A stretch of 64,000 nucleotides of DNA from Brevibacillus brevis (lineage in GTDB: Bacteria; Bacillota; Bacilli; Brevibacillales; Brevibacillaceae), in assembly GCF_031583145.1 (NCBI RefSeq), contig NZ_CP134050.1:841739-905738 (forward strand), given 5' to 3'. Position numbers and translations under genes: made by a program. Below, in pieces: positions 8,745 through 18,760 of this stretch (position 1 is the stretch's first letter; every line of letters begins with the position of its first letter). The notes beneath the pieces are model-generated. The model was not told the origin of the DNA. It did not search any database and saw only the letters and a program-made list of their open reading frames with translations.

Positions 8745-9230
8745 ATGAACGAAAAACTGCAGGAAGTCGTACGACTGCGAACGGCAGGGAATTTGGAGGA
8801 AGCGAGAGCACTCGCGCTGCAGCTGGCAAGTGAATCTCCCGCAGACCCTGTCGTCCACTACCAGTGCGCGTGGTGCCACGATGCCGCCGGCCTGGAAAGG
8901 GAAGCCGTTCCATTTTACGAAAGGGCGATCCAGCTCGGGCTTCGGCCAGAGGACGATTTGGCGGGAGCCTTGCTGGGACTGGGAAGCACGTACCGCACGC
9001 TGGGGCAGTACGAGCAGGCGGCTGAGACCCTCGCCAAAGGCATGCAGCAATTCCCTGAAGACCGCGCCTTCCCCGTGTTCCTCTCCATGGCCTTCTACAA
9101 CCTCGGCAGACATCACGAAGCGATGCGGCTGCTCATGCAAAACCTCGCGGAGACGACGAGCGATCCCGCCATTTCCGCGTACCGGAAAGCGATTTTGTTT
9201 TACGCCGACGATCTGGACAAGACCTGGTAA
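8745..9230 (+). CDS. Tetratricopeptide-repeat protein (TPR_5 type)
   Basis: 161 residues, wholly helical, with helix pairs such as VVHYQCAWCHDAAGLEREAV, YERAIQLGL, GALLGLGSTYRTLGQYEQAA and AFYNLGRHHEAMRLL typical of TPR repeats; the whole-length pattern is that of the small TPR_5 family found in Firmicutes. Such proteins act as protein-binding scaffolds and the partner is unknown. ATG 8745 follows a GAGGAG sequence. It is a single gene between the repeat and the sugar-sensing operon. Confidence 0.85.
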   Translation: MNEKLQEVVRLRTAGNLEEARALALQLASESPADPVVHYQCAWCHDAAGLEREAVPFYERAIQLGLRPEDDLAGALLGLGSTYRTLGQYEQAAETLAKGMQQFPEDRAFPVFLSMAFYNLGRHHEAMRLLMQNLAETTSDPAISAYRKAILFYADDLDKTW

Positions 9231-9252
9231 GCAGGAGTTCACGCAGCCCCCG

Positions 9253-9289
9253 TTGTACATGTACATCAGCGGGGGGTGCCTATGTACAA
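9253..9289 (+). promoter_or_regulatory. Inverted repeat enclosing the ribosome binding site of the YesN-type gene
   Basis: TTGTACAT (9253-9260) and ATGTACAA (9282-9289) are exact inverted repeats. The loop holds the purine-rich site GGGGGG and the second arm contains the start codon. The first arm is also part of a perfect 12-bp palindrome TGTACATGTACA (9254-9265). It could be a translational hairpin or a DNA operator. Confidence 0.45.
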
Positions 9290-10886
9290 ATTGATTCTGG
9301 TAGATGACGAGGAAGACGTGAGAGAAGGGGTCAGCCAGGAAATCGACTGGCACGCGCACGGCTTTGAGGTGCTGGCAAAAGCCGAGAACGGCAAGGAGGC
9401 GCTGGATCTGGTGGAGCGTCTGCGGCCGGATGTGGTCGTCACCGACATCCGCATGCCGTTCATGGATGGGCTGCAGCTCGCAGAGGCTGTACGGCGGCAG
9501 TTTCCGGCGACCCGTATCATCATTCTCACGGGCTTCGACGAGTTTGAATACGCGCAAAAAGCGGTCAAGCTCCACATTGACGAATACGTGCTCAAACCGT
9601 TTTCCGCCGTCGAGCTGATCGACGCGCTCGGCAAGGTGAAGGCTCGGATGGACGAGGAAGCGGCCCATCGGGAGAACAACCAGCTTTTGCGGGAGAGCTA
9701 TCGAAAAAGCTTGCCTGTCCTGAGGGAAGTTTTTTTGTCATCCCTGCTGAATCGCGGACTGGCGAAGGAGGACATCCTGGCGAAAGCGACCGAGTACGGT
9801 GTGCAGCTGATTGGAAGCGAATATCTGGTGGCGCTTGTCTGCCTCGATCAGAAGAACAAGGAAGAGCAGCACATCCTGCTGTTCGCCGTCAAAAACATCG
9901 CGGAAGAACAGCTGACGCTCGGAGAGTGCCCCGGCCTCGTCTTTTTGCACAACGATCAGGTCGTGCTTCTGCTGCGAAAGGAACAGGACAGGGAGGATCG
10001 CCTGGAGCGGCTGTTTCAGTCGGTCGGGGAGGAGATCAGGCGCTCCGTTGAAAAGTACCTGGGTGTCACGGTGACGGTAGGTGTCGGCACGGTGGTCCGC
10101 GAGTTGACGGAGCTGCCGTACTCGTACGAGGAGGCGGCAGTGGCGGTAGACTACAAGAGCATCCTGGGAAACAATCGGCTCATTTTCATCTGCGACGTGG
10201 AAAAGCAGCCGCGGGACAGCGTCCGTTTCGACGAGCGAAAAGAACACGAGCTGGTCCGCTGCATCAAAATGGGGACCTTGCCCGAGCTGCATCAGGCGGT
10301 GGAGGAGCTGTTCGCCGAGGTGACGGATGGCAACGTCTCCATTCAAGACTATCGTATCTACCTGCTGGAGATCATGACCACGATTTTGAAAACCGCCCAG
10401 CGCGCCGATCTCGACATGGACCAGCTGTTTGGCGGCCAGGCGCGGCTGCTTGCGGAAATCACCTCGTTCAACAGCGTGCAGGAGGCCCGAGACCGGATCA
10501 TTGACCTTTGCGAGAAAATCATGGGCGGCATCGCGAACGGCCGGACCCATACATACAAGCGGCTTGTCGACCAGGCGATCGCTTATACCCTCAAGAACTA
10601 CCAATCCCCTGACATTTCGATCCACAAGGTGTGCGCAGAGCTGCACATCAGTCCAGGCTATTTCAGCAGCATTTTCAAAAGAGAGACCAAGACGACGTTC
10701 GTGACCTACCTGCTGCAGCTCCGCATGGAAAAAGCCAAAGAGCTGCTGCGAACCACGGACCTGAAAACGTTTGAGATCGCGGAGCGGGTGGGCTACTCCG
10801 ATGCGAACTACTTCAGCTTTTGCTTTCGAAAACACGTCGGCCAGTCAGCTAAAGAGTACCGAAGCAGCAGCGGCAAAGAGGAGTGA
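9282..10886 (+). CDS. YesN-type response regulator (receiver plus AraC DNA-binding domain)
   Basis: 534 residues. N-terminal receiver: ILVDDEEDVREGV, phosphoacceptor Asp in VVTDIRMPFMDGLQL (about residue 55), FDEFEYAQKAV, and DEYVLKPF. The middle region (about 130-420) is the variable linker common in this group, and the C-terminal AraC-type double helix-turn-helix has IHKVCAELHISPGYFSSIFK and EIAERVGYSDANYFSFCFRK. In YesN/YesM and LytS-YesN systems this regulator activates carbohydrate transport genes. It is four bases from the kinase gene, and the sensor-binding protein and an ABC sugar transporter follow. Confidence 0.92.
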   Translation: MYKLILVDDEEDVREGVSQEIDWHAHGFEVLAKAENGKEALDLVERLRPDVVVTDIRMPFMDGLQLAEAVRRQFPATRIIILTGFDEFEYAQKAVKLHIDEYVLKPFSAVELIDALGKVKARMDEEAAHRENNQLLRESYRKSLPVLREVFLSSLLNRGLAKEDILAKATEYGVQLIGSEYLVALVCLDQKNKEEQHILLFAVKNIAEEQLTLGECPGLVFLHNDQVVLLLRKEQDREDRLERLFQSVGEEIRRSVEKYLGVTVTVGVGTVVRELTELPYSYEEAAVAVDYKSILGNNRLIFICDVEKQPRDSVRFDERKEHELVRCIKMGTLPELHQAVEELFAEVTDGNVSIQDYRIYLLEIMTTILKTAQRADLDMDQLFGGQARLLAEITSFNSVQEARDRIIDLCEKIMGGIANGRTHTYKRLVDQAIAYTLKNYQSPDISIHKVCAELHISPGYFSSIFKRETKTTFVTYLLQLRMEKAKELLRTTDLKTFEIAERVGYSDANYFSFCFRKHVGQSAKEYRSSSGKEE

Positions 10887-10889
10887 CCG

Positions 10890-12659
10890 ATGAGAAAGCT
10901 CCTCGTTGGCGTAGTGGATTCGGTCAAGGCCAAGAGCATCCAGTTCATCATTACGACGTCTTTTACCCTCGTCACCGTGCTGGTCGTGCTGTTTGTCGGC
11001 GTCATGCTGTACAGCAAATTCACCGAGACAGCGGAGCAAAACGCCTACCTCAATACACAGCAAATTCTCGAACAGGTCAAGTACAACCTCGACAGCTACC
11101 TGAACGGGACCACGCAAATCTTCGAGCTGGTCGACGACAAGATCAGGCGAAGCCAGTCCATTTCCTCGGAAAAGCTGAACGAACAGCTGGAAGCCATCGT
11201 GGAGACGCGGAAGGACATCGTCTCGATCGCGGTGTTCAGCAGGAAGGGAGAGCTCTTGATGGGCACTCCGGCCAGGGCGATGCGCAAAAACAGCAAGCTC
11301 ACGGATCAGAGCTGGTTTCAATCGGCGATCGATGATCCGAACAACCTATCGTTTTCTTTGCCGCACATCCAAAACCTGTTCAAGGGAGAGTACACCTGGG
11401 TCGTCTCCATGAGCCGAGGGATCACGGTCAAGGGACCAAGCGGCGATGTCCAAGCGGTACTGCTCGTCGATGTAAACTTCAAGGAGATCGACGACCTCTG
11501 CCAGCGAGTCGGCTTGGGGAAAAAAGGGTACGTGTACATCATCGACCTGGTCGGGAATATCGTCTACCATCCGCAGCAGCAGTTGATTTACGTCGGCCTG
11601 AAAAACGAAAACCGCTCCTTGCCGCTGAAGTATTCGTACGGCAGCTACGTCGACGATAGCGGCAAAGAGAAGCGCCTTATCACGATCAAGACCGTCGATC
11701 AGCTAGGCTGGAAGATCATCGGCGTCTCTTACATGGACGACATCGCCACGACGAAAAGCGAGATCAGCCGCTTCCTCATTTGGCTGTTGATTGTGGTGAG
11801 CATCATCGTCCTGTTTGTTCTCTCGTACATCTCGGCGAAAATTTCGCGTCCGATCAAAATGCTCGAGCGATCGATGGAGCGTGTGGAGCAAGGCGATTTT
11901 ACGGTCAACGAACCGATTCGCGGCAGCCATGAAGTGGAGCAGCTGTCCCTGCGCTTTCATTTGATGGTGGCCAAAGTCAGGGAGCTGATGAGCCAGATCA
12001 TCCGGGAGCAGGAGGCCAAGCGGAAAAGCGAGCTGGAAGTGCTGCAGGCGCAGATTCACCCGCATTTTTTGTACAATACGCTGAATTCCGTAGTGCGGAT
12101 GGTCGGCATCGGGAAAAACGAAGACGTCATCACGACGATCACGTCCTTGTCCAAGCTGTTTCGCATCAGCCTCAGCCGGGGCAAGAGCGTCATCACGGTG
12201 CAGGAAGAGCTGGAGCACGTCCGCCATTACCTGATCATTCAAAAAATGCGCTACAAGCAGAAATTCGCGTACTGGATCGAGGCGCAGGAGGAAGTGCTGT
12301 CCTGCAGGACGCCGAAGCTGCTGCTACAGCCGATCGTGGAAAATGCCATCTACCACGGCATCGAGCACATGGCGGATCCCGGAGAGATTCACGTGTCGGC
12401 CTCCTTGTGCGACGGGAAGGTGCTGCTTCAGGTGCGGGACAACGGGCTGGGCATGTCCCCCGATGTGCGGGAGCGGGTGCTGGCAGGCACGTACAAGAGC
12501 GAGGGCGGATCGGGAGTAGGCATCCGCAACGTGCATGAGCGCATCCGGCTGTCCTTTGGAGACGAGTACGGGCTGGAAATCGAGAGCGAACTGGAGGTAG
12601 GGACAGTGGTCAACGTATGGATTCCCTGCCGGCGAGACGACGAAGGGCAAGAGGGGTGA
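10890..12659 (+). CDS. YesM/LytS-type sensor histidine kinase
   Basis: 589 residues. Helix 1 about residues 20-42, an extracellular dCache-like sensor domain (about 45-285, with SWFQSAIDDPNNLSFS and KGYVYIIDLVGNIVYHP), helix 2 about 290-310, a HAMP linker (SRPIKMLERSMERVEQGDF), then the His_kinase domain with QAQIHPHFLYNTLNSVVRM, where the His before PHFLYN is the predicted phosphoacceptor, and an ATPase domain ending in GVGIRNVHERIRLSFG. This is the non-classical kinase family that pairs with YesN regulators. It starts at ATG 10890, four bases after the regulator gene. Confidence 0.92.
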   Translation: MRKLLVGVVDSVKAKSIQFIITTSFTLVTVLVVLFVGVMLYSKFTETAEQNAYLNTQQILEQVKYNLDSYLNGTTQIFELVDDKIRRSQSISSEKLNEQLEAIVETRKDIVSIAVFSRKGELLMGTPARAMRKNSKLTDQSWFQSAIDDPNNLSFSLPHIQNLFKGEYTWVVSMSRGITVKGPSGDVQAVLLVDVNFKEIDDLCQRVGLGKKGYVYIIDLVGNIVYHPQQQLIYVGLKNENRSLPLKYSYGSYVDDSGKEKRLITIKTVDQLGWKIIGVSYMDDIATTKSEISRFLIWLLIVVSIIVLFVLSYISAKISRPIKMLERSMERVEQGDFTVNEPIRGSHEVEQLSLRFHLMVAKVRELMSQIIREQEAKRKSELEVLQAQIHPHFLYNTLNSVVRMVGIGKNEDVITTITSLSKLFRISLSRGKSVITVQEELEHVRHYLIIQKMRYKQKFAYWIEAQEEVLSCRTPKLLLQPIVENAIYHGIEHMADPGEIHVSASLCDGKVLLQVRDNGLGMSPDVRERVLAGTYKSEGGSGVGIRNVHERIRLSFGDEYGLEIESELEVGTVVNVWIPCRRDDEGQEG

Positions 12660-12663
12660 GCGG

Positions 12664-13641
12664 ATGGGGGCAATCAAGCGCTATGGAGTATACGTACTGC
12701 TGCTGGCGGCAGCCATTGCCGCCTCTGTCTCCTGGTACTCCCGGACGGTCGATTCGGCGCCGGACAAGAAAAAGACGGTGGCGCTGATCGTGCGGATGAA
12801 GCACGGGGACTACTGGCGCACCGTGAAGCTGGGGGCGGAAATGGCTGCCAAGGAATACGATCTCAACCTCAACTTTTACGCTCCCGACTATGAAGAGGAC
12901 TCCCAGAGCCAGATGGAGCTGGTAAACCAGGCTGCACGGGACGGGTATGACGCGCTGGTCGTCGCCCCGAGCGACGACAGCGTGCTGCAGGAGGCGATCT
13001 CCCAGACCAAAGGGGGCGTGCCGATCATCGCGCTTGATGCGGAGGGAGAGCGGGCGGAGGTAGCCGGCTACATCGGCACGGACAATTACGATATGGGCAA
13101 GAAGGCGTGCGAGAAGATGATTCAGCTGATCGGCAAGAGTGGCCGTATCGCTCTCGTCGGCACGGGCAGAGGCAAGGAAGGGGCGACGCGCCGGGAACAG
13201 GGAGTGCGCGATGTGATCGCCCAGAACAGGCAGGTGGAGCTGGTGGCGAGCCGGTACGCCCAGCCGGACAAGAAGCTGGTGGGCGAGCTCATCCGCGAGC
13301 TGATTCAAAGCGAGCCGGACATCAGGGGAATCATCGCCCTGGACGCTGGCACCTCGATCAGCGTGGCGGAGGAGATCGAAAAGCTCGGCTTGCAGGAAAA
13401 GGTAAAGATTGTCGCGATCGACAGCCCGCTGGAGGTGCTGGAATATTTGCAGGAAGGAGTCATATCGGCAACGGTCATCCAGAAGCCGTTTTCGATGGGG
13501 TATCTCGGCGTCAAATACGCGCTGGATGCCAGCCGGGGAGCGGGTGTGCCGAGCCGGGTCGACACGGGGACGAAGGTCATCGACCGCGAGAACATGTTTT
13601 GGTCCGAAAACCAGAAGCTGCTGTTCCCCTTTGTCAAATAG
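12664..13641 (+). CDS. Membrane-anchored sugar-binding sensor protein of the two-component system
   Basis: 325 residues. An uncleaved-looking N-terminal helix (about 6-25, YGVYVLLLAAAIAASVSWY) with no lipobox Cys tethers a type I periplasmic-binding fold: VALIVRMKHGDYWRTVKLGAE, YDALVVAPSDDS, PIIALDAEG, GYIGTDNYDMGKKACE, IRGIIALDAGTSISVAEEI and a final ATVIQKPFSMGYLGVKYAL. That is the sugar-binding family of XylF/RbsB/MglB, but its place in the operon with a LytS-type kinase suggests a sensing role, as in the XylFII-LytS-YesN systems described in clostridia, not transport. ATG 12664 is four bases past the kinase stop. The ligand could be galactose or another hexose, judging by the next operon. 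Confidence 0.85.
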   Translation: MGAIKRYGVYVLLLAAAIAASVSWYSRTVDSAPDKKKTVALIVRMKHGDYWRTVKLGAEMAAKEYDLNLNFYAPDYEEDSQSQMELVNQAARDGYDALVVAPSDDSVLQEAISQTKGGVPIIALDAEGERAEVAGYIGTDNYDMGKKACEKMIQLIGKSGRIALVGTGRGKEGATRREQGVRDVIAQNRQVELVASRYAQPDKKLVGELIRELIQSEPDIRGIIALDAGTSISVAEEIEKLGLQEKVKIVAIDSPLEVLEYLQEGVISATVIQKPFSMGYLGVKYALDASRGAGVPSRVDTGTKVIDRENMFWSENQKLLFPFVK

Positions 13642-13698
13642 CCGGCAAACTGATGAGAATTTTCATGAAAAAGCGGAGGATTTTCGATGGTCTGCTGA

Positions 13699-13727
13699 TT
13701 GGAAAACGCTTACATTTACTATATATC
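13699..13727 (+). promoter_or_regulatory. mglB promoter with candidate CcpA (cre) site
   Basis: GGAAAACGCTTACA (13701-13714) matches the cre consensus TGWNANCGNTNWCA at all but the first position. It overlaps a possible -35 element TTGGAA (13699-13704) and the spacer; TATATC (13722-13727) is a possible -10 at 17-bp spacing. Position over the promoter predicts carbon catabolite repression of the sugar transporter. Confidence 0.6.
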
Positions 13728-13762
13728 AGATGAACACATAGGGGATAAAGGGGGAAGTTTTC

Positions 13763-14857
13763 ATGAGAAAGCTGATTGCCAGTACGCTGGTCGCGGCGGT
13801 AACGCTCACCGTCGTCGGATGTTCCCAATCTTCGGGCACCTCGCAGCCTGCAGCCTCGGGGGGAGGGGGCGGCAGCTCATCTGCACCCGCTCCTTCTGCG
13901 CCCGCACCGGCTCCAGCAGCCGAAGGCCAACCCAAAATCGGCGTGGCCATTTACAAGTTTGACGATACGTTCATGACGGGTGTGCGCAATGCGATTTCCA
14001 AAGCGGCGGAAGGCAAGGCAGAGGTGGACATCGTCGACAGCCAAAACGCCCAGCCGACCCAAAATGACAAAGTCGATCTGTTCATCAACAAAAAGGTAAA
14101 CGCGCTCGCCATCAACCCGGTGGACCGTACGGCGGCCGGTGTCATCATCGACAAAGCCAAGCAAGCGAACATCCCGGTCGTCTTCTTCAACCGCGAGCCG
14201 ATGCCGGAGGATATGCAGAAGTGGGATAAGGTGTACTACGTGGGTGCGAAAGCCGAAGAATCCGGAACGATCTCCGGGCAGCTCCTCGTGGACTACTGGA
14301 AGGCCCATCCGGAAGCGGACAAAAACAAGGACGGCGTACTGCAATATGTGATGCTCAAGGGCGAGCCGGGGCACCAGGACGCCGAGTTGCGCACCAAGTA
14401 CTCCGTCAAGGCGATCGAAGACGCGGGGATCAAGGTGGAAAAGGTCGCGGAAGATACGGCGATGTGGGACCGCGTGAAAGGCCAGGAAAAAATGGCGGCG
14501 TTCCTGGCAGCCTCCGGTGACAAGATCGAAGCGGTGCTGGCAAACAACGACGACATGGCCCTGGGCGCAATCGAAGCCCTGAAAGCTGCGGGCTACTTCA
14601 CCAACGGAAAATACATGCCCGTCGTAGGGGTAGACGCGACGGCGCCGGCGCTCAAGGAACTGGAAGCGGGCACGCTGCTCGGCACGGTGCTCAACGACGC
14701 GAACAACCAGGGCAAGGCGACGCTCAACATCGCGGCAGCCCTGGCCAAAGGGGAGACGCCCAACAAGGAAACGACCGGCTATGACATTACGGATGGCAAA
14801 TACGTATGGGTGCCGTACAAAAAAATCACGAAGGAAAACATGAACGACGCAAAATAG
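13763..14857 (+). CDS. mglB: Galactose/glucose-type ABC transporter substrate-binding lipoprotein
   Basis: 364 residues. Signal peptide MRKLIASTLVAAVTLTVVGC with a lipobox VVGC, then a flexible Ser/Pro/Ala/Gly linker (about 21-54). The mature part is the galactose-binding protein family: KIGVAIYKFDDTFMTGVRN, INPVDRTAAGVIIDKAK, VVFFNREP, the EF-hand-like calcium loop DKNKDGVLQ, LKGEPGHQDAE, and VLANNDDMALGAIEALKAAG with VVGVDATAPAL. The lipid anchor replaces the periplasm of Gram-negatives. It precedes the ATPase and permease genes, with an attenuator between, which would give more binding protein than transporter. Confidence 0.93.
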   Translation: MRKLIASTLVAAVTLTVVGCSQSSGTSQPAASGGGGGSSSAPAPSAPAPAPAAEGQPKIGVAIYKFDDTFMTGVRNAISKAAEGKAEVDIVDSQNAQPTQNDKVDLFINKKVNALAINPVDRTAAGVIIDKAKQANIPVVFFNREPMPEDMQKWDKVYYVGAKAEESGTISGQLLVDYWKAHPEADKNKDGVLQYVMLKGEPGHQDAELRTKYSVKAIEDAGIKVEKVAEDTAMWDRVKGQEKMAAFLAASGDKIEAVLANNDDMALGAIEALKAAGYFTNGKYMPVVGVDATAPALKELEAGTLLGTVLNDANNQGKATLNIAAALAKGETPNKETTGYDITDGKYVWVPYKKITKENMNDAK

Positions 14858-14902
14858 GGCTTCCTGCCGGCGACTGGACTGATCGCTTGGGGGAAACGAA
14901 AC

Positions 14903-14954
14903 GGGCGAGAGAGTCGGTGGATGGATGTATCGATCTGTCTCTCTTGCCCTTTTC
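14903..14954 (+). terminator. Intra-operon attenuator between mglB and mglA
   Basis: GGGCGAGAGAG (14903-14913) pairs with CTCTCTTGCCC (14939-14949, one G-T pair), followed by TTTTCC. The loop is long (25 bases) and the T-tract is short, which suits partial read-through between the binding-protein gene and the transporter genes. Confidence 0.65.
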
Positions 14955-15017
14955 CTGCCTTTGGGGGCGGCTGCGATCCTCCGCGAGATCCACATTCACA
15001 GGCGAGGAGGCATGGAC

Positions 15018-16535
<1,518 letters not shown>

Positions 16536-16554
16536 CCGGGAAAGGAGGACTCAC

Positions 16555-17574
16555 ATGAGCAGCACTGCTCAAAAGCAAATACAAGGCTTCGTGACGCAAA
16601 ACGCCATCTACATCGTCCTGGTCGTGCTCATCGTTGGCATCGCGATCTATGAGCCTCATTTTCTGTCAATCACGACCTTGCGGGATATTCTGCTCCAGTC
16701 GTCGACGCGGGCGATCATCGCCTTGGGAGCGGCGTTCGTCCTGATCACGGGAGGGACGGACCTCTCGGCGGGGCGTGTCGTCGGCTTGACTGCCGTCATA
16801 TCGGCATCCCTGCTGCAGGATCAGGACTACCCGCGACGATTTTTCCCCGATTTGCCGGACCTGCCGCTGCTGGTGCCGATCCTGATCGCCATCGCGGCAG
16901 GCCTCGTCGTTGGACTGATCAATGGCATCATCGTGTCCCGCTTTAGCGTCCCGCCGTTTATCGCCACGCTTGGCACGATGGTCATCGTATACGGCGTCAA
17001 CTCGATCTACTTCGACATGGAACCGAACCAGTCGCAGCCGATCGGAGGGCTGCGAAAGGACTTCAGCCATCTGGGCACCGGTTTTATCGGCCCGAGCGGC
17101 CCTTATTCCGTGCCGTACATCGTGATCATCGCCATTGTGGTGGCGCTGCTCGTCTGGGTGATCTTCAACAAGACGAGGCTCGGCAAAAACATGTACGCCA
17201 TCGGGGGAAATATCCAGGCGGCGACGGTGTCCGGCATCAATGTGGCCTGGAACCTGATGATCATCTACGCCATCGCTGGAGCCTTGTACGGACTGGGCGG
17301 CGTGCTGGAGTCTGCGCGGACGGGCGGCGCGACGAACAACTACGGCAACATGTACGAGCTGGATGCCATTGCGGCGTGCGTCGTCGGCGGGGTGTCCACT
17401 TCGGGAGGAATCGGCACGGTGCCGGGCGTGCTGGCCGGCGTCCTCATCTTTGGCGTCATCAACTACGGGCTGACGTTTATCGGGGTAAACCCGTACTGGC
17501 AGCTCATCATCAAAGGGCTGATCATCGTGGCGGCCGTCGCGTTTGACATCCGCAAATATTTGGCGAAAAAGTAG
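16555..17574 (+). CDS. mglC: Galactose/glucose-type ABC transporter permease
   Basis: 339 residues with 8-10 predicted membrane helices, of the BPD_transp_2 family. The family segment ALGAAFVLITGGTDLSAGRVVGLTAV near the N-terminus and NMYELDAIAACVVGGVSTSGG with GTVPGVLAGVLIFGVINYGL near the C-terminus are diagnostic of MglC/RbsC, and the GVNSIYFDMEP insertion fits the MglC branch. AAAGGAGG precedes ATG 16555. It is the last gene of mglBAC and is followed by a strong terminator. Confidence 0.94.
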   Translation: MSSTAQKQIQGFVTQNAIYIVLVVLIVGIAIYEPHFLSITTLRDILLQSSTRAIIALGAAFVLITGGTDLSAGRVVGLTAVISASLLQDQDYPRRFFPDLPDLPLLVPILIAIAAGLVVGLINGIIVSRFSVPPFIATLGTMVIVYGVNSIYFDMEPNQSQPIGGLRKDFSHLGTGFIGPSGPYSVPYIVIIAIVVALLVWVIFNKTRLGKNMYAIGGNIQAATVSGINVAWNLMIIYAIAGALYGLGGVLESARTGGATNNYGNMYELDAIAACVVGGVSTSGGIGTVPGVLAGVLIFGVINYGLTFIGVNPYWQLIIKGLIIVAAVAFDIRKYLAKK

Positions 17575-17592
17575 AGCGATGCAAGAATCAAG

Positions 17593-17638
17593 GAAGAACC
17601 CCGACTGTGCCTCATCCTTGGAGACAGTCGGGGATTCT
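17593..17638. terminator. Bidirectional terminator between mglC and glpQ
   Basis: CCCCGACTGT pairs with ACAGTCGGGG; AAGAA on the left and ATTCTT on the right extend the stem. It lies between two converging genes. Confidence 0.75.
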
Positions 17639-17649
17639 TCGTCCTCGCT

Positions 17650-18480
17650 CTATTTGTGCTTGTTGCGCGGTACGTAATCAGGGTAGTCGGTGATGATGTC
17701 GTCGACCCCGGCTTTCAGCAGCGGCTCGACTTCCTCGGGCTTGCGGACGGTCCAGACCGAGATTTGCATGCCGAGGTCGTGGATGCGGTCCACGAGGTCT
17801 TTTGTCACCAGCTTTTGCGTCGGGTTCACGTAATCCGAATAGACAGCAAATTCGGCCAGCTTCTCGTCCGTCAGATCTTCCTTGTTGCTGGTCAGTACCC
17901 CGATCGGAACCTTGGGCAGCAGCTTGTGGAAGGTCTTCATGGAGTCAAAATTGAAGGACTGCACGATGATCTTTTCGTTTGCAGGCTTGTCCAAATTCCG
18001 CTCAGCCAGGGCGTCGGCCACTTTTTCCTCGATCCCCGGATACAGCTCCGGCGATTTCAGCTCGATGAGAATGCCTGTTTTTCCTCGGAATTCATCCAGG
18101 ACTTCTTCAAAGGACGGGATGCGTTCCCCGGCGAATTCGGGTCCGAAGAAACTGCCGGCATCCAGTTGGCGAAGCTCGTCCCACGTGAAGCTTCCCACTT
18201 TTCCGGTGCCGTCCGTGGTACGGTCTACCGTGGTGTCATGGATGACGACGAGCTTGCCGTCTTTGGTTGCCTGCACGTCGAGCTCGATGTAGTCGGCTTT
18301 CATTTTGACGGCTTTGCGGAAGGCAGCCATGGTGTTCTCCGGAGCATAGCCGGACGCTCCCCGGTGGGCGATGGTGTCCACCCGATCAGCCTTTTCGCTC
18401 GGCGCAGCGGAAACAGACAGCGGTTGAAGCAGTCCCGTCAAAACAGTGGCGGCAAGCAATGTCTTCCTCACTCGATTCAT
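17650..18480 (-). CDS. glpQ: Secreted glycerophosphodiester phosphodiesterase
   Basis: 276 residues. A cleavable signal peptide (MNRVRKTLLAATVLTGLLQP, cleavage probably after LSVSAA) is followed by the GDPD TIM-barrel: TIAHRGASGYAPENTMAAF with catalytic His-Arg, IELDVQATKDGKLVVIHDTTVDRTTDG with the metal-binding Glu/Asp and second His, then ILIELKSPELYP and the C-terminal VDDIITDYPD. It releases glycerol-3-phosphate from deacylated phospholipids or teichoic acid outside the cell. A three-repeat Pho box upstream (18531-18558) predicts induction under phosphate starvation, as known for B. subtilis glpQ. Start is ATG 18480 behind AAAGGAGGAAT. Confidence 0.93.
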   Translation of the reverse strand: MNRVRKTLLAATVLTGLLQPLSVSAAPSEKADRVDTIAHRGASGYAPENTMAAFRKAVKMKADYIELDVQATKDGKLVVIHDTTVDRTTDGTGKVGSFTWDELRQLDAGSFFGPEFAGERIPSFEEVLDEFRGKTGILIELKSPELYPGIEEKVADALAERNLDKPANEKIIVQSFNFDSMKTFHKLLPKVPIGVLTSNKEDLTDEKLAEFAVYSDYVNPTQKLVTKDLVDRIHDLGMQISVWTVRKPEEVEPLLKAGVDDIITDYPDYVPRNKHK

Positions 18481-18515
18481 GTCTACATTCCTCCTTTGAT
18501 TGGAACTTCCCCTTG

Positions 18516-18558
18516 ACTATAAGAAAAGCATGTAAAGCCTCGGTAAAGTCCATGTAAA
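18516..18558 (-). promoter_or_regulatory. Pho box and -10 of glpQ
   Basis: On the minus strand TTTACA, TTTACC and TTTACA occur at 18558-18553, 18547-18542 and 18536-18531, an exact 11-bp period with 5-bp spacers. This is the PhoP-box pattern TT(A/C/T)ACA repeated. TATAGT (18521-18516) fits a -10 element nine bases further on. Together they form a PhoP-activated promoter layout. Confidence 0.8.
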
Positions 18559-18760
18559 GATGTGCTTATACGGTTGTTTTTCGTTCGGAAGACCCTGATC
18601 CCCGCCTCGATACACGTTTCCAAGGAACTGGGGAACCCGCATTTCCCAGGAAAAAGGAGGGAAGAGGTACCCGATCCAAAGACGCAGAAGACCCCGAAAC
18701 TAAATGGGGCAATCTTCCGTCCAACATCTAAAGGAAATTCTTTTGGATGGAGGGAACGGG

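Noticed and set aside
18562..18760. Riboswitch in the leader of the VanW-like gene
   Set aside because: Small hairpins are present, but I could not match the conserved cores of cyclic di-GMP, FMN, ZTP or other known classes.
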